Source: an uncultured Muribaculaceae bacterium
Lineage (GTDB): Bacteria; Bacteroidota; Bacteroidia; Bacteroidales; Muribaculaceae
NCBI GenBank assembly: GCA_904501735.1
Contig: CAJGBY010000008.1
Coordinates: 28,000-91,999 of the forward strand
Direction: 5' to 3'
Length of the DNA: 64,000 nucleotides
Shown: one piece after another, positions 33,731-43,600 of the stretch
Layout: every line of letters starts with the position of its first letter
Numbering within the stretch: position 1 is the first letter of the stretch
The notes under the pieces: generated by a model
Told to the model about the DNA's origin: nothing
Database searches by the model: none
What the model saw: the letters and a program-made list of their open reading frames with translations, nothing else
Position numbers and translations under genes: made by a program

Positions 33731-34945
33731 TTAGTTGATTACTGATAGTAGGTAGGCACACTTTTGAGGGTTGCCGAGTGTTTTGCCCTTATCGCAAGAT
33801 AGCTTAACGCAGTCGTGCCATTCGCGCGATTCGGTGATGCGACATTGAGTGAGCTTGACAACGATATTCATCGGTTTGCAATTGGTGATGTCGCAAGTGA
33901 GGTTGGTTCCCACGCCATAGCTGTCTTGTAGGCGTCCAGCGACGAATTTGTGTATCTCGATAGCACGGTCGATGTTGAGCCCGTTACTGAAGATTACCTG
34001 TTTAGTGGCTGGGTCGATGCCGAGCGAGATGTATTTTTGGATAATCTTTTCGGTTTGTTCTTCTTCGTTGCCACTATCGACGCGCAGACCTTTGTACATC
34101 ATTGCCATGCGCTTAGAAAGGTTGTTGAAGAATACAGTGTCGCCGAATGCGTCGTAAAGGTAAACACCATTGTCGCCGTCGTACACATCGCTAAATTTCT
34201 TCATTACATTGTAGTTACATTCGAAAACGCCGCTTACAGTCTCTTCGAACATAACCAATTGGTGGCTCATTGTGCCGATAGGAGTAAGGTTGTACTTCAT
34301 CGCCAAGTAAACATTGCTTGTACCTATGAATTTGCCTGTCCATGCTTGTCCTGTATCAGGGTCTTTGCCTGCTTTTTGAAGTGCTGCAAGTTCGCTTACG
34401 ACCATTTCTTGGTGTAAAAAGGAGAAGCGTCGGCGCGTTCCCATGTCTCCGAGCACTAACCCATTGGTTAATATCTGTTTACCCTTGTCGGTGGTGCGCT
34501 TGCGTTCGAGCTCAAGGTCGTATTTTTCGAAGTCGCCGTTGAGGCGATGTGAGAGTTCGGAAACGGAAGAAAGTATAGGCATTTCCCACATGATAGCCGA
34601 ATACCACTTACCCTTTACAACTACATCAAGGTGTCCTTCCTCGTCTTGCGAGATAGAGATTTCCTTAGGGTTGAAACGATAGCCACGAAGGAAAGTGAAG
34701 TACCATTTGGGTAGATAGTAGCATTTTCGAAGCATGAAATCGATTTCCTCGTCGGTAATCGTTACATCACGCATGTGGTCGATTTGTTCCTGCAAAAGTG
34801 CTGCAAATCCTTTAGGATAGCATGTGTTGTTGCGGTCGAAGAAGCGATATTCAACCTCGGCGCGTGGATAGGTTTGAAGTACATAGTACTGACAAGTAAA
34901 TGTGTAGAGGTCGTTATCGGTGAAATGCTTAATTATAGGTTCCAT
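33731..34945 (-). CDS. pncB: Nicotinate phosphoribosyltransferase
   Basis: 404 residues. Joins nicotinate to PRPP with ATP in NAD salvage. Family stretches: LYTFTCQYYVLQTYPRAEVEYRF at the start, GNMGTRRRFS-like LGDMGTRRRFSFLHQEMVV, FIGTSNVYLAMKYNLTPIGT, MSHQLVMFEE, and the PRPP-side region LRVDSGNEEEQ with FSNGLNIDRAIEIH. The length matches the short bacterial PncB form. It is encoded 10 bp downstream of the metallopeptidase gene on the minus strand. Confidence 0.95.
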   Translation of the reverse strand: MEPIIKHFTDNDLYTFTCQYYVLQTYPRAEVEYRFFDRNNTCYPKGFAALLQEQIDHMRDVTITDEEIDFMLRKCYYLPKWYFTFLRGYRFNPKEISISQDEEGHLDVVVKGKWYSAIMWEMPILSSVSELSHRLNGDFEKYDLELERKRTTDKGKQILTNGLVLGDMGTRRRFSFLHQEMVVSELAALQKAGKDPDTGQAWTGKFIGTSNVYLAMKYNLTPIGTMSHQLVMFEETVSGVFECNYNVMKKFSDVYDGDNGVYLYDAFGDTVFFNNLSKRMAMMYKGLRVDSGNEEEQTEKIIQKYISLGIDPATKQVIFSNGLNIDRAIEIHKFVAGRLQDSYGVGTNLTCDITNCKPMNIVVKLTQCRITESREWHDCVKLSCDKGKTLGNPQKCAYLLSVIN

Positions 34946-34955
34946 ATTCGTGATA

Positions 34956-35822
34956 TTAAAGTGAAGAATAAGGTACAGAGAAAGTGTCGCCGTCGTTGAA
35001 ATTGCCAGTAGCTAAACCTTTGCGAAGCCAACGGCTGCGTTGAGCAGAGGTGCCATGAGTGAACGAATCGGGGACAGAGTAGCCTTGCGCTTTCTTTTGC
35101 AAATAGTCGTCGCCAATCTTTGACGCAGCGTTGAGTCCTTCTTCGATGTCGCCATCTTCGAGAGAGCCAAATAGCTTATTGTCGTTGTGAGCCCAGATGC
35201 CAGCGAAGAAGTCGGCTTGTAGCTCAAGGCGAACGCTTATTTCGTTGCTTTTAGTCTTAGACGATTTGTTCATAGCTGAGTGAGCTTGGTCGAGAATGCC
35301 AAGAAGGTATTGCACATGGTGTCCCACTTCGTGAGCGATCACATAGGCATAAGCAAAGTCGCCACCTGCTTGCATTTGTCCTTCCATTTCTTTGAAGAAA
35401 TCGAGGTCGATGTAGACAGTTTGGTCGCCCGAGCAGTAGAATGGTCCAGTTTCGGAGCTTGCGCTACCACAGCCCGATTGCACAGCGCCCGAGAACAACA
35501 CAAGTCGAGGAGCTTGGTAGGTAAGCCCCATTTTGTTGAACTCTTTGGTCCACACATCTTCGGTACCAGCTAATATTTTGCTTGCAAATTCAGCCAATTC
35601 GTTGTCTTCGGCTGATGCTACATATTCGGTGTTGTCAGTTTGGATTTGCGACATAAGATTAGGGTCGGACAATACATCTAAAGGGTTTCCACCCATAAGC
35701 CAGGTGATAAGTCCCACTACGATGAGTCCACCAATGCCTAAACCGCCCATTTTTCCGCCCGACATGCGTCGGCCACGGCGATCTTCCACATTACTGCTTT
35801 GTCTTCTTCCGTCAAGTCTCAT
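34956..35822 (-). CDS. Neutral zinc metallopeptidase (YpfJ/KPN_02809 family)
   Basis: 288 residues. A short basic N-terminus rich in Arg (MRLDGRRQSSNVEDRRGRRM), one membrane segment (GIGGLIVVGLITWLMGG) and a globular domain with the zinc site VIAHEVGHHVQ (HExxH), the conserved CGSASSETGPFYCSGDQTVY before it, and RLELQADFFAGIWAH carrying the distal Glu ligand. These residues define the YpfJ family; physiological substrates are unknown. It precedes pncB closely. Confidence 0.93.
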   Translation of the reverse strand: MRLDGRRQSSNVEDRRGRRMSGGKMGGLGIGGLIVVGLITWLMGGNPLDVLSDPNLMSQIQTDNTEYVASAEDNELAEFASKILAGTEDVWTKEFNKMGLTYQAPRLVLFSGAVQSGCGSASSETGPFYCSGDQTVYIDLDFFKEMEGQMQAGGDFAYAYVIAHEVGHHVQYLLGILDQAHSAMNKSSKTKSNEISVRLELQADFFAGIWAHNDNKLFGSLEDGDIEEGLNAASKIGDDYLQKKAQGYSVPDSFTHGTSAQRSRWLRKGLATGNFNDGDTFSVPYSSL

Positions 35823-35883
35823 AGTTGATTGTTTTAGAGGTTTAAAATTTCTGCTAAGATACGAAAAACGCCTTAATAAATAA

Positions 35884-35925
35884 AATAAAGAGCCCCGAAA
35901 GACTCTTTATTAGAATTTTTATGTG
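35884..35925 (-). terminator. Terminator of the his operon
   Basis: AATAAAGAG (35884-35892) pairs with CTCTTTATT (35903-35911). On the minus strand the hairpin follows hisB and is succeeded by TTTTATTTATT. Confidence 0.75.
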
Positions 35926-37068
35926 TTATAACACCCCTTTAGTGCTTGGGAGCTGATAGGTGAATACATCGCGACGGATTGCCATTTTGATGGCTCGTGC
36001 GAGAGCTTTGAAGATGCCTTCGATTTTGTGGTGTTCGTTGTCGCCTCGTGCCGAGATGTAGAGGTTCATGCGAGCGCTGTCGCTTAGGCTCTTGAAGAAG
36101 TGTAGGAACATTTCGGTGGGCATTTCGCCTATCTTTTCGCGATGGAATTCGGCATCCCATACGAGCCAACTGCGTCCACCAAAGTCGAGAGCAACGGTGC
36201 ATTGGCAATCGTCCATAGGAAGCACAAATCCGTAGCGTTCGATGCCTCGTTTGTCGCCGAGCGCAATGCGAAGAGCGTTGCCAAACGCAATGGCCGTATC
36301 TTCGATAGTGTGGTGTTCGTCGACCCAAGTGTCGCCCTTAACCTTCACAGTGAGATTCATACCTGAATGTTTACCGATTTGGCACAACATGTGGTCGAAG
36401 AATCCAAGTCCAGTGCTGATATCGCATGCGCCAGTGCCGTCGAGGTCGATAGCGATGTCGATGTCGGTTTCGCTTGTGGTGCGTTTCACTGAGGCTGTGC
36501 GTGAACCTCCACGAAGGAAATCGCTGATGCGATCCCATGAAGGAGTGATGAGCGCGCACACATCGTTGAGCCCTGCCTCGTTGATTTTAACTTTGCCTTG
36601 TTCTTCGTCGGCAATGAAGATGGCTTTAGCACCGAGGTTGCGTGCAAGAAGTACATCGGTGATGCGGTCGCCAATGACAAAAGAGCCAGCGAGGTCGTAT
36701 TCGCCCGAGGTGTATTTACCAAGAAGGGCGATGCCAGGCTTGCGAGTAGGCGCATTTTCGTGCTCGAATGTCTTATCGATAACGATGTCGTCGAAAACAA
36801 TGCCTTCGCCTTCGAGAGTGCGTAGCATCTTGTTGTGAGGCGCTTCAAAATCGGGAGTAGGGAACGAATTGGTGCCGAGTCCGTCTTGGTTGGTAACCAT
36901 GACCAACTCAAAATCGAGGTGCGACTTGATGAAATTGAGATTGTGCATCACGCGTGGAACATATTCCAACTTTTCGAGAGAGTCGACCTGGAAATCCACA
37001 GGAGGTTCGACAATTAAAGTGCCGTCGCGGTCGATAAATAGTGCGCGTTTGAGTTTACTTTCGGTCAT
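35926..37068 (-). CDS. hisB: Bifunctional histidinol-phosphatase / imidazoleglycerol-phosphate dehydratase
   Basis: 380 residues from the start MTESKLKRALFIDRDGTLI, which overlaps the end of hisC by 14 bp; the frame is open further upstream but inside hisC. The N-terminal HAD phosphatase domain (about 1-170) has the DRDGT nucleophile motif and FVIGDRITDVLLA. The C-terminal dehydratase domain (about 185-380) has DIAIDLDGTGACDISTGLGF, FDHMLCQIGKHSG, DEHHTIEDTAIAFG and DNEHHKIEGIFKALARA metal motifs. It catalyses two steps of histidine synthesis and is the last gene of hisGDCB. Confidence 0.96.
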   Translation of the reverse strand: MTESKLKRALFIDRDGTLIVEPPVDFQVDSLEKLEYVPRVMHNLNFIKSHLDFELVMVTNQDGLGTNSFPTPDFEAPHNKMLRTLEGEGIVFDDIVIDKTFEHENAPTRKPGIALLGKYTSGEYDLAGSFVIGDRITDVLLARNLGAKAIFIADEEQGKVKINEAGLNDVCALITPSWDRISDFLRGGSRTASVKRTTSETDIDIAIDLDGTGACDISTGLGFFDHMLCQIGKHSGMNLTVKVKGDTWVDEHHTIEDTAIAFGNALRIALGDKRGIERYGFVLPMDDCQCTVALDFGGRSWLVWDAEFHREKIGEMPTEMFLHFFKSLSDSARMNLYISARGDNEHHKIEGIFKALARAIKMAIRRDVFTYQLPSTKGVL

Positions 37069-38092
37069 AGTCGTTGATAGTGTTAATGAGTTGGGCATTT
37101 TCATCTTTTGTGCCAATGGTGATGCGTAGGCAACCAGCGCATTTCTCTACACGGTTGCGGTTGCGCACAATAATGCCTTGCTTGCACAAGAAATTATATA
37201 GACAATCGGGGTCATCGACACGAATTAGCAAGAAATTGGCGTCGCTTGGGTAGATGTGTTTCACGCAAGACATCTTTTCGAGAGCTTCGGCGAGTAATGA
37301 GCGATTGTCGAGCAATTCGTCGACCCATGCCTTTACTTTTGCCACATTTTCGAGAGCCTCGATAGCCTTTTCTTGAGTGATAGCATTGATATTGTAAGGG
37401 TATTTCACCTTGTTGTAGTAATCGATAATTTTGGGGCTTGCATAGGCCACGCCAAGACGCAATCCAGCTCGTCCCCACGCCTTAGAGAAGGTTTGAAGCA
37501 CAATCACATTAGGGCATTGGTCGAGGTAGGCAATCATAGAACCTTTAGACGAAAAATCAATGTAGGCCTCGTCGACCATCAATATGCCATTGAACGCTTG
37601 CGCAGTCTTGAGAATCATGTCGATAGGGTAGGCATTGCCAGTAGGATTGTTGGGCGAGCATATCCATAATAGTTTGGTGTTCTCGTCGGTAGCAGCAAGA
37701 AGCGTGTCGGGGTCGAAATTGAAATTGTCGTCGAGAGATACGCGACGATATTCGATGTCGTTGATGTCGGCACACACCTCATACATGCCATAGCTTGGAG
37801 CGATGGCAACCACATTGTCGATGCCCGGACGGCAGAAAATGCGATAGGCAAGGTCGATACCTTCGTCGCTTCCTACGCCGAGGAAAATATTTTCGGGTTT
37901 CACGCCCTTAATAGCAGCCAAACGCTTTTTTACTTCGCGTTGCAATGGGTCGGGGTAACGATTGAAGGGCTCGTTGTAAGGGTTCTCGTTGGCATCGAGA
38001 AATATCGAAGCCGAGCCCGTAAATTCATTGCGTGCCGAGCTATAAGGGGTGAGCTTGCATATGTTGGGTCTAACTAATTTATCTAAGTTCAT
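37055..38092 (-). CDS. hisC: Histidinol-phosphate aminotransferase
   Basis: 345 residues; PLP-dependent fold-type I enzyme transferring an amino group to imidazole-acetol phosphate. Family words: LDANENPYNEPFNRYPDPL, FLGVGSDEGIDLAYRIFC, LLWICSPNNPTGN, ILMVDEAYIDFS, and the PLP Lys region VLQTFSKAWGRAGLRLG. It sits between hisD (43 bp upstream) and hisB (overlap). Confidence 0.96.
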   Translation of the reverse strand: MNLDKLVRPNICKLTPYSSARNEFTGSASIFLDANENPYNEPFNRYPDPLQREVKKRLAAIKGVKPENIFLGVGSDEGIDLAYRIFCRPGIDNVVAIAPSYGMYEVCADINDIEYRRVSLDDNFNFDPDTLLAATDENTKLLWICSPNNPTGNAYPIDMILKTAQAFNGILMVDEAYIDFSSKGSMIAYLDQCPNVIVLQTFSKAWGRAGLRLGVAYASPKIIDYYNKVKYPYNINAITQEKAIEALENVAKVKAWVDELLDNRSLLAEALEKMSCVKHIYPSDANFLLIRVDDPDCLYNFLCKQGIIVRNRNRVEKCAGCLRITIGTKDENAQLINTINDYDRK

Positions 38093-38135
38093 AACGATGT
38101 GATTAGAGGTTGAGGAGTGAAATGCTGAAAATGGT

Positions 38136-39419
38136 TTAACGATCTTCCAATCTCACTGTTACAGCAAGTCGGTGTGCCATGAGATCTTCGTTCTCCGCCA
38201 TTATTTCGATAGCACTACCAATCTTGCTTAGTCCGTCGGCAGTGAGTCGTTGGAAAGTGATCTTTTTGCAGAAACTATCGAGGTTTACGCCACTATAAGA
38301 GTGTGCATATCCACTTGTTGGCAGAGTGTGGTTGGTTCCCGATGCGTAATCGCCAGCACTTTCGGGCGAATAAGCCCCGAGAAATACAGAGCCAGCATTT
38401 TCTACCTTTTGGGCAAGAGCATCGGCCTCGGCATGGTTGATGATGAGGTGCTCGGGTGCATATTCGTTGGAGAATGCCATTATTTCGTCATCGTTTTTAA
38501 GCACAATGATGCGACTGTGCGATAGCGATTTCTTCATCATCTCTTGTCGAGGGAGAGTGCTGAGAAGTTCCTCAATCACCGAAGGCAATTTTTGTGCGAA
38601 GTTTTCGCTTGTGGTGAGCAAAATAGATTGGCTATCGGGTCCGTGCTCGGCTTGAGAAAGGAAATCGCTTGCTACGAATCGTGGATTGGCGTTTTCGTCG
38701 GCAATAATCATTACTTCTGATGGTCCAGCAGGCATGTCGATGGCTACAGCTTGCGCGCCCACTTGTTGCTTGGCTTCCATGACGAAGCGATTGCCAGGTC
38801 CAAAGATTTTGTGAACTTTAGGAACACTCTCGGTGCCGTAAGCCATAGCAGCCACAGCTTGCGCACCACCCACCTTGTAGATTTCGGTAACGCCAGCTAT
38901 GCGAGCAGCATAAAGGATGGCAGGGTGAACTTTACCCTCTTTGTTGGGTGGAGTGCAAAGCACAATCTTGCGACAGCCAGCAATGCGTGCAGGAATGGCA
39001 AGCATGAGCACAGTAGAGAACAAAGGCGAGTTGCCTCCAGGAATGTAAAGTCCCACCTTAGAGATAGGAACGGCGCGTTGGCAACAAGTAACACCAGGCA
39101 TAGTGTCGAGGCTTATTTCTTCCATGCGTTGTGCTTTGTGGAACGCCGATATATTCTTTGCCGCAATGGCAATGGCTTGCTTGAGAGGGTGAGCAACGAT
39201 GTCGTCGGCTTCGGCGATTTCATCGGCACTTACCTTGAGATTTTTAAGTTTGACGCCATCGAAACGAAGCGCAAAGTCCCTTAGAGCCTCGTCGCCACGG
39301 GTGCGCACCTCGTTGATGATAGATGCCACCGAGTCGTGAAGTTCGGCTGTATTGCTAATGGCGCGTTGCATGAGCGAGCTCCATTGCGAACGGTCGGGGT
39401 AAAGAACAGTTTGTATCAT
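38136..39419 (-). CDS. hisD: Histidinol dehydrogenase
   Basis: 427 residues; zinc enzyme oxidising L-histidinol to histidine with two NAD. Visible are VGLYIPGGNSPLFSTVLMLA, VGGAQAVAAMAYGTESVP, KIFGPGNRFVMEAKQQV, GPSEVMIIADENA, the catalytic/zinc region SQAEHGPDSQSIL, YAPEHLIIN and the C-terminal TSGYAHSYSGVNLDSFCKK. Its ATG shares one base with the hisG stop (TAATG), so translation is coupled. Confidence 0.97.
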   Translation of the reverse strand: MIQTVLYPDRSQWSSLMQRAISNTAELHDSVASIINEVRTRGDEALRDFALRFDGVKLKNLKVSADEIAEADDIVAHPLKQAIAIAAKNISAFHKAQRMEEISLDTMPGVTCCQRAVPISKVGLYIPGGNSPLFSTVLMLAIPARIAGCRKIVLCTPPNKEGKVHPAILYAARIAGVTEIYKVGGAQAVAAMAYGTESVPKVHKIFGPGNRFVMEAKQQVGAQAVAIDMPAGPSEVMIIADENANPRFVASDFLSQAEHGPDSQSILLTTSENFAQKLPSVIEELLSTLPRQEMMKKSLSHSRIIVLKNDDEIMAFSNEYAPEHLIINHAEADALAQKVENAGSVFLGAYSPESAGDYASGTNHTLPTSGYAHSYSGVNLDSFCKKITFQRLTADGLSKIGSAIEIMAENEDLMAHRLAVTVRLEDR

Positions 39420-40273
39420 TATGGGACCATTTTTTCGATGTTAAGAACAAGGATGCCTTCGGCACCAGCAGCTTTGAGCTTGCCGATAATCTCCCAGAAG
39501 TGCTTTTCCTCGATAACAGTGTGAACCGAACACCAGTTTTCGTCGGCAAGAGGAAGAATAGTAGGACTCTTGATGCCCGGTAGAATAGCTACCACATCGT
39601 CGAGTTTGGTACGAGGCACATTCATAAGTACATATTTCTTGCTTTCGGCAGCCATTACAGCTTCGATGCGGAACAGAAGTTCGTCGAGAATCTCTTGTTT
39701 CTCTTGGCTTAACTTATCGGTGTTGCCAATGAGAACTGCTTCGGACGAAAGTACATTTTCAACCTCCACAAGGTTGTTGCTCACGAGCGTGCTTCCCGAA
39801 GAAACGATGTCGAAGATAGCATCGGCAAGTCCGATACCAGGAGCAATTTCAACCGAGCCACTGATTTCGTGTATGTTGGCCGAAATGTTGTTCTTTTGAA
39901 GGAAATCGCCAAGAATGCGAGGGTAAGAAGTTGCAATCTTCTTGCCGTTGAACCATTCCAAGCCCGAGTATTGGTGCTTTTGAGGAATGGCAAGAGCCAA
40001 ACGGCACTTGCTGAATCCAAGATTGCGAATAATAGACACATTCTTGTTTTTCTCGAGCACCTCATTGAGTCCAACAATACCAATGTCGGAAGTGCCCGAA
40101 GCCACTGACTCGGGAATATCATCGTCGCGAAGGAAAAGTAATTCTACAGGAAAATTGCGTGAAGGCACGAGCAAAGTACGCTTCATAGCTGTAAGTTTGA
40201 TACCCGCTTCGGCAAGAAGTTCCATGGTTTCGTCGTAAAGACGGCCTTTTGATTGTACTGCAATGCGTAACAT
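39419..40273 (-). CDS. hisG: ATP phosphoribosyltransferase, long form
   Basis: 284 residues; first step of histidine synthesis (ATP + PRPP). Long form with a C-terminal ACT-like regulatory domain (about 210-284) that normally binds histidine for feedback inhibition, so no HisZ is needed. Family words: IAVQSKGRLYDETMELLAEAG, LVPSRNFPVELLFLRDDDIP, GTSDIGIVGLNEVLE, ATSYPRILGDFL and GSVEIAPGIGLADAIFDIVSSGSTL. First gene of the operon, preceded by the attenuator described separately. Confidence 0.97.
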   Translation of the reverse strand: MLRIAVQSKGRLYDETMELLAEAGIKLTAMKRTLLVPSRNFPVELLFLRDDDIPESVASGTSDIGIVGLNEVLEKNKNVSIIRNLGFSKCRLALAIPQKHQYSGLEWFNGKKIATSYPRILGDFLQKNNISANIHEISGSVEIAPGIGLADAIFDIVSSGSTLVSNNLVEVENVLSSEAVLIGNTDKLSQEKQEILDELLFRIEAVMAAESKKYVLMNVPRTKLDDVVAILPGIKSPTILPLADENWCSVHTVIEEKHFWEIIGKLKAAGAEGILVLNIEKMVP

Positions 40274-40291
40274 AGTAAGTTGTAATATTAG

Positions 40292-40335
40292 GAATCAGGC
40301 GAGGGAATTATCCCTTATTCATGGTGCGCTGATTC
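40292..40335 (-). promoter_or_regulatory. Nested hairpin in the hisG leader
   Basis: GAATCAG (40292-40298) pairs with CTGATTC (40329-40335), enclosing AGGGA/TCCCT (40302-40306 and 40311-40315). It lies between the attenuator and the hisG ATG and could shape the ribosome-binding region of the long transcript. Confidence 0.4.
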
Positions 40336-40364
40336 TATGTTATATGTTAGGTTTTTAGGTTAAT

Positions 40365-40396
40365 AAAAAACCGATTTCCAAAGTTGCGGAAATCGG
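40365..40396 (-). terminator. his operon attenuator terminator
   Basis: On the minus strand CCGATTTCC (40396-40388), loop GCAACTTT, GGAAATCGG (40379-40371), then six T. It is an intrinsic terminator placed between the leader peptide and hisG. Its 5' arm with neighbouring bases (TGCCGATTTCCGC) can instead pair with GCGGAAATGGCA inside the leader peptide codons. Confidence 0.8.
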
Positions 40397-40434
40397 CAAA
40401 ATATTGGGACTACTCAATTCATTATTGCGCATAT

Positions 40435-40506
40435 TCAATGTGCCATTTCCGCCATTAAAAGAATGTCGTGATGGAGATATGTGCGATGTAGAATAATTGT
40501 AGTCAT
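40435..40506 (-). CDS. Candidate histidine-operon leader peptide (23 aa)
   Basis: ATG at 40506 and TGA at 40435, 23 codons. The peptide starts MTTIILHRTYLHHD and has His at positions 7, 12, 13 and 23, a high share. The ATG lies about 25-30 nt after the predicted transcription start. Codons 18-22 carry GCGGAAATGGCA, which is complementary (with one bulged G) to the 5' arm of the downstream terminator. A ribosome stalled on the His codons would leave this stretch free to form the antiterminator; one finishing the peptide would cover it and let the terminator form. This is the classical logic of amino-acid attenuation. Confidence 0.65.
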   Translation of the reverse strand: MTTIILHRTYLHHDILLMAEMAH

Positions 40507-40535
40507 ATTTAATAACAATTTCTAATTATATACCG

Positions 40536-40567
40536 CAAAGTTATATTTATTTATCTATTTGTGCAAA
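40536..40567 (-). promoter_or_regulatory. his operon promoter
   Basis: On the minus strand TTTG (40567-40564), a 20-bp spacer, then TAACTTTG (40543-40536): a textbook Bacteroidota -33/-7 pair. Transcription would start near 40531, upstream of the leader peptide. Confidence 0.75.
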
Positions 40568-40620
40568 TAAAATACTAAAAAATGCACGATTATACAATAA
40601 AAATTACTTTTATACAAAAG

Positions 40621-40648
40621 AGAGAGCTAATCGAAAGATTAGCCCTCT
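40621..40648 (-). terminator. Probable terminator of the LRR surface protein gene
   Basis: AGAG-A-GCTAATC pairs with GATTAGC-C-CTCT around GAAA (stem 40621-40632 / 40637-40648). On the minus strand it is followed by CTTTTGTATAAA, downstream of the LRR gene stop. Confidence 0.6.
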
Positions 40649-40699
40649 TAGAGATCTATTTTCGACAGAAAGATTAAAATCTACTGCCAATGAGGTTCA

Positions 40700-43600
40700 T
40701 TATAGAACAACCTTAGTAGCTTTGTTGCCTTGCTTCATGATGAAGATACCCTTTTCAGGATTAGCAACCTTCATACCTTGCAAGTTGAAGTATTCAACAG
40801 GAGCATTTTCAGCTTCGATTTCTTCGATAGCAGTGCTTTCGTCAACCACGAATGCATACTTAGTAGCAGCCTTAGTAGTGAAAGGCTCAGTGCGTGGAAG
40901 AGCGAAACCTCTTACAAGTTCGCCAGAGTTGCTTACTGCATAAAGGTTACCAGCCAAGTCCCAAGCGATATCGTTAACATTAGTACCGATACCGTGAGTG
41001 ATTACTGTTTCAGGGAATAGGTTAGGAGTACCATCGGCAGCCCACATGATGTTGTAGATAGTGATTTGCTTAGGATTAGCAGAAGAACTTGCAATAGCGA
41101 TTTGCTTACCGTCAGGAGATACGCGGATACCACCACCACCACGAGATACTAAGTCTTTATATTTTTCTACGCCGTTAGCATCGATGTAAACAAGACCTGG
41201 TTGAGCATTAGTTGGAGCACCACGGTATTGGCAATACCAGATACCACCACGATCATCGTAAGATACATTAGTGCATTGAGGAGCGATAGTGTACTTACCT
41301 GTTAGACCAGCGATTTGAGTAGGAACAGGAAGAGTTGCTGCAGTACCAAGAGCATATTCGTCGCAACTTGCACCGTCATATACAAAAGCCCAGTGGTTTG
41401 AGAAACTTGAGATAGAAAGAAGCTTCAAATCTTCGCCAGAACCCTTAATGTCGAAACCAGTGTTACCAGCACCCATATAAGCACCGTCAGCGTTAGTGTA
41501 CTTATAAGTAGAAGCATCGAATGTCAAACCAGTGAACAAAGAGTTAAGTTTGTTGTTTGCAGCAAGTTCTTCGAAGTTGTTAGCATACAAGATATAATCA
41601 CCCTTATCGTTCAAGCGAGTAACGAAGATGCGACCATCTTCAGCAACGCGAACGCGACAGAAGTCGGCAGCATTTGCAGTACCAGCCTTTTGATACAATG
41701 ACCAACCACCAGTGAATGCATACTTACCAGTAGCTTCGTTCTTGATAGGATTGAATGCAGCGTCGAATGCATATAGACCAAGACCACCACCAGTTGTTGT
41801 GCCACTCCAATAGCCAGTGCTTGAAGTAGCTTGACCTTCAGTTACATAAACATTACCGAAAGAAGCGCTTTCCATGCTGTTGTCAACTTCAACGCCGCGT
41901 GGGTGCCAGAAGCTATAGTTACCGAAGTGTTCGATACCAGTCTTTTCAGCGCCAGCTACTTCAACAGCCCAAGTGTAAGAAGCGTAAGGAAGAGAAAGAA
42001 GGTCGATAGCAACAGTTTGTTCATCCTTAGTAGTTGCACCAGAAGCAGTTGCTACGACATTACCTTCAGCGTCAATAACCTTAACAGTAACAGCAGTAGC
42101 GTCGGTGTTCAAAGCAAATGTAGCGTTCAACTTACCGTCAACGATTTCGCTCTTAAGACCGTAAGCGTAAGGGTTAGCTGTACCAGCAGTAGCAGAGTAA
42201 ACTACAGCTTCAGGAGCTACATACTTAACAATAGCAAATGTAGCATCTTCTTCGAATGCTTCGATTTCGTAAGCATTATTTTCGTCAAGAGTGATTACTT
42301 CATCGTTGAATTTCACATCGTAGATGCCAGTGAATTCAGCAGAGATAGTAAGAGGATCACCACTTGGTACTATTACGCTTGTTTTGTCAGCAACAAGATG
42401 TTTTACATCCTTAACAGTTTCAAGACCAGTTGCGAAATATGCCTTAGCATCAGCGTCGGCAGATACTTCAAGGATAGGCTTGTTGTTGATAAGGTTCTTC
42501 CAAGCAGAAATAGCGCGGTATTCTTCAACTAATTCAGTAGGGATAGTAAGCACAACTGATGCGTTAGTAACAGAACCGAATGCGCCTGTACCAGTAGAAG
42601 GAGTAGCCTTAGGAAGAACAAATAGGTGAGTTAGTTTCTTACAACCATTGAAAGCACTCTTACCGATTTCAGTTACGCCAGTACCGATAGTAACATCAGC
42701 AAGAGCAGAACAGTTTTGGAATGCCTTTTCGTCAAGAGTAGTTACGCTGTTAGGGATAACAACTTCAGTCAAAGAAGTAGCCTTGTTGAAAGCCATGTTA
42801 CCGATGAAGATAAGACCTTCAGGAAGTTTAGCTTCTTTCAAAGCTTCGCAATAGTAGAATGATTTTTCGTTGATAGAAACAAGAGCAGTACTGAAGTTAA
42901 GAGAAGCAAGAGCAGAACAGTTAGAGAATGATTCCTTCTTAAGTTCAGTAACTGTGTTAGGCATAGTTACTGCAGTAACATCAGTACAGTAGCAGAATGC
43001 ATATTCACCGATAGTAGTTACGCCATCAAGGATGTCGTAAGTAGCAGCTCTCTTGTTAGGATAAGCAAGAATAGTCTTGTTGTCCTTGCTATAAAGAACA
43101 CCGTCAATTGAAGCGAAATTAGCATTAGCGCCGTCAACTTCGATTGATTTAAGAGCAGTACATCTGTAGAATGGGCTTACGCCAAGAGTAGCAACGCCAG
43201 AACCGATCTTAATAGTTTCAAGAGACAAGCAATAGTAGAATGCGTTGTCGCCGATAGTAGTAACAGAGTTAGGAACAGTGATAGCAGTGATACCTGCGTT
43301 GTCGAATGCATGTTCGCCGATAGTTTGAAGACCTTCAGAAAGGTTTACAGTAGTAAGAGCTTCGCAACCGTCAAAAGCAGCTTCGCCGATAGTGGTTACA
43401 GTGCTTGGAACAGTAATTGAAGTAACTTGCTTACAACCAGAGAATGCTTCGTTGCCAATAGTAGTAGCGCCTGTAGCAACAGTGACTGAGCCAGCAAGAG
43501 CAACAGGACACGTAATCAAAGTTGATTGATCCTTAGAGTAAAGAATCTTATCGATAGCGCAAAAAGTAGCATTTTCAGCGTCGACTACATATTCAGTCAA

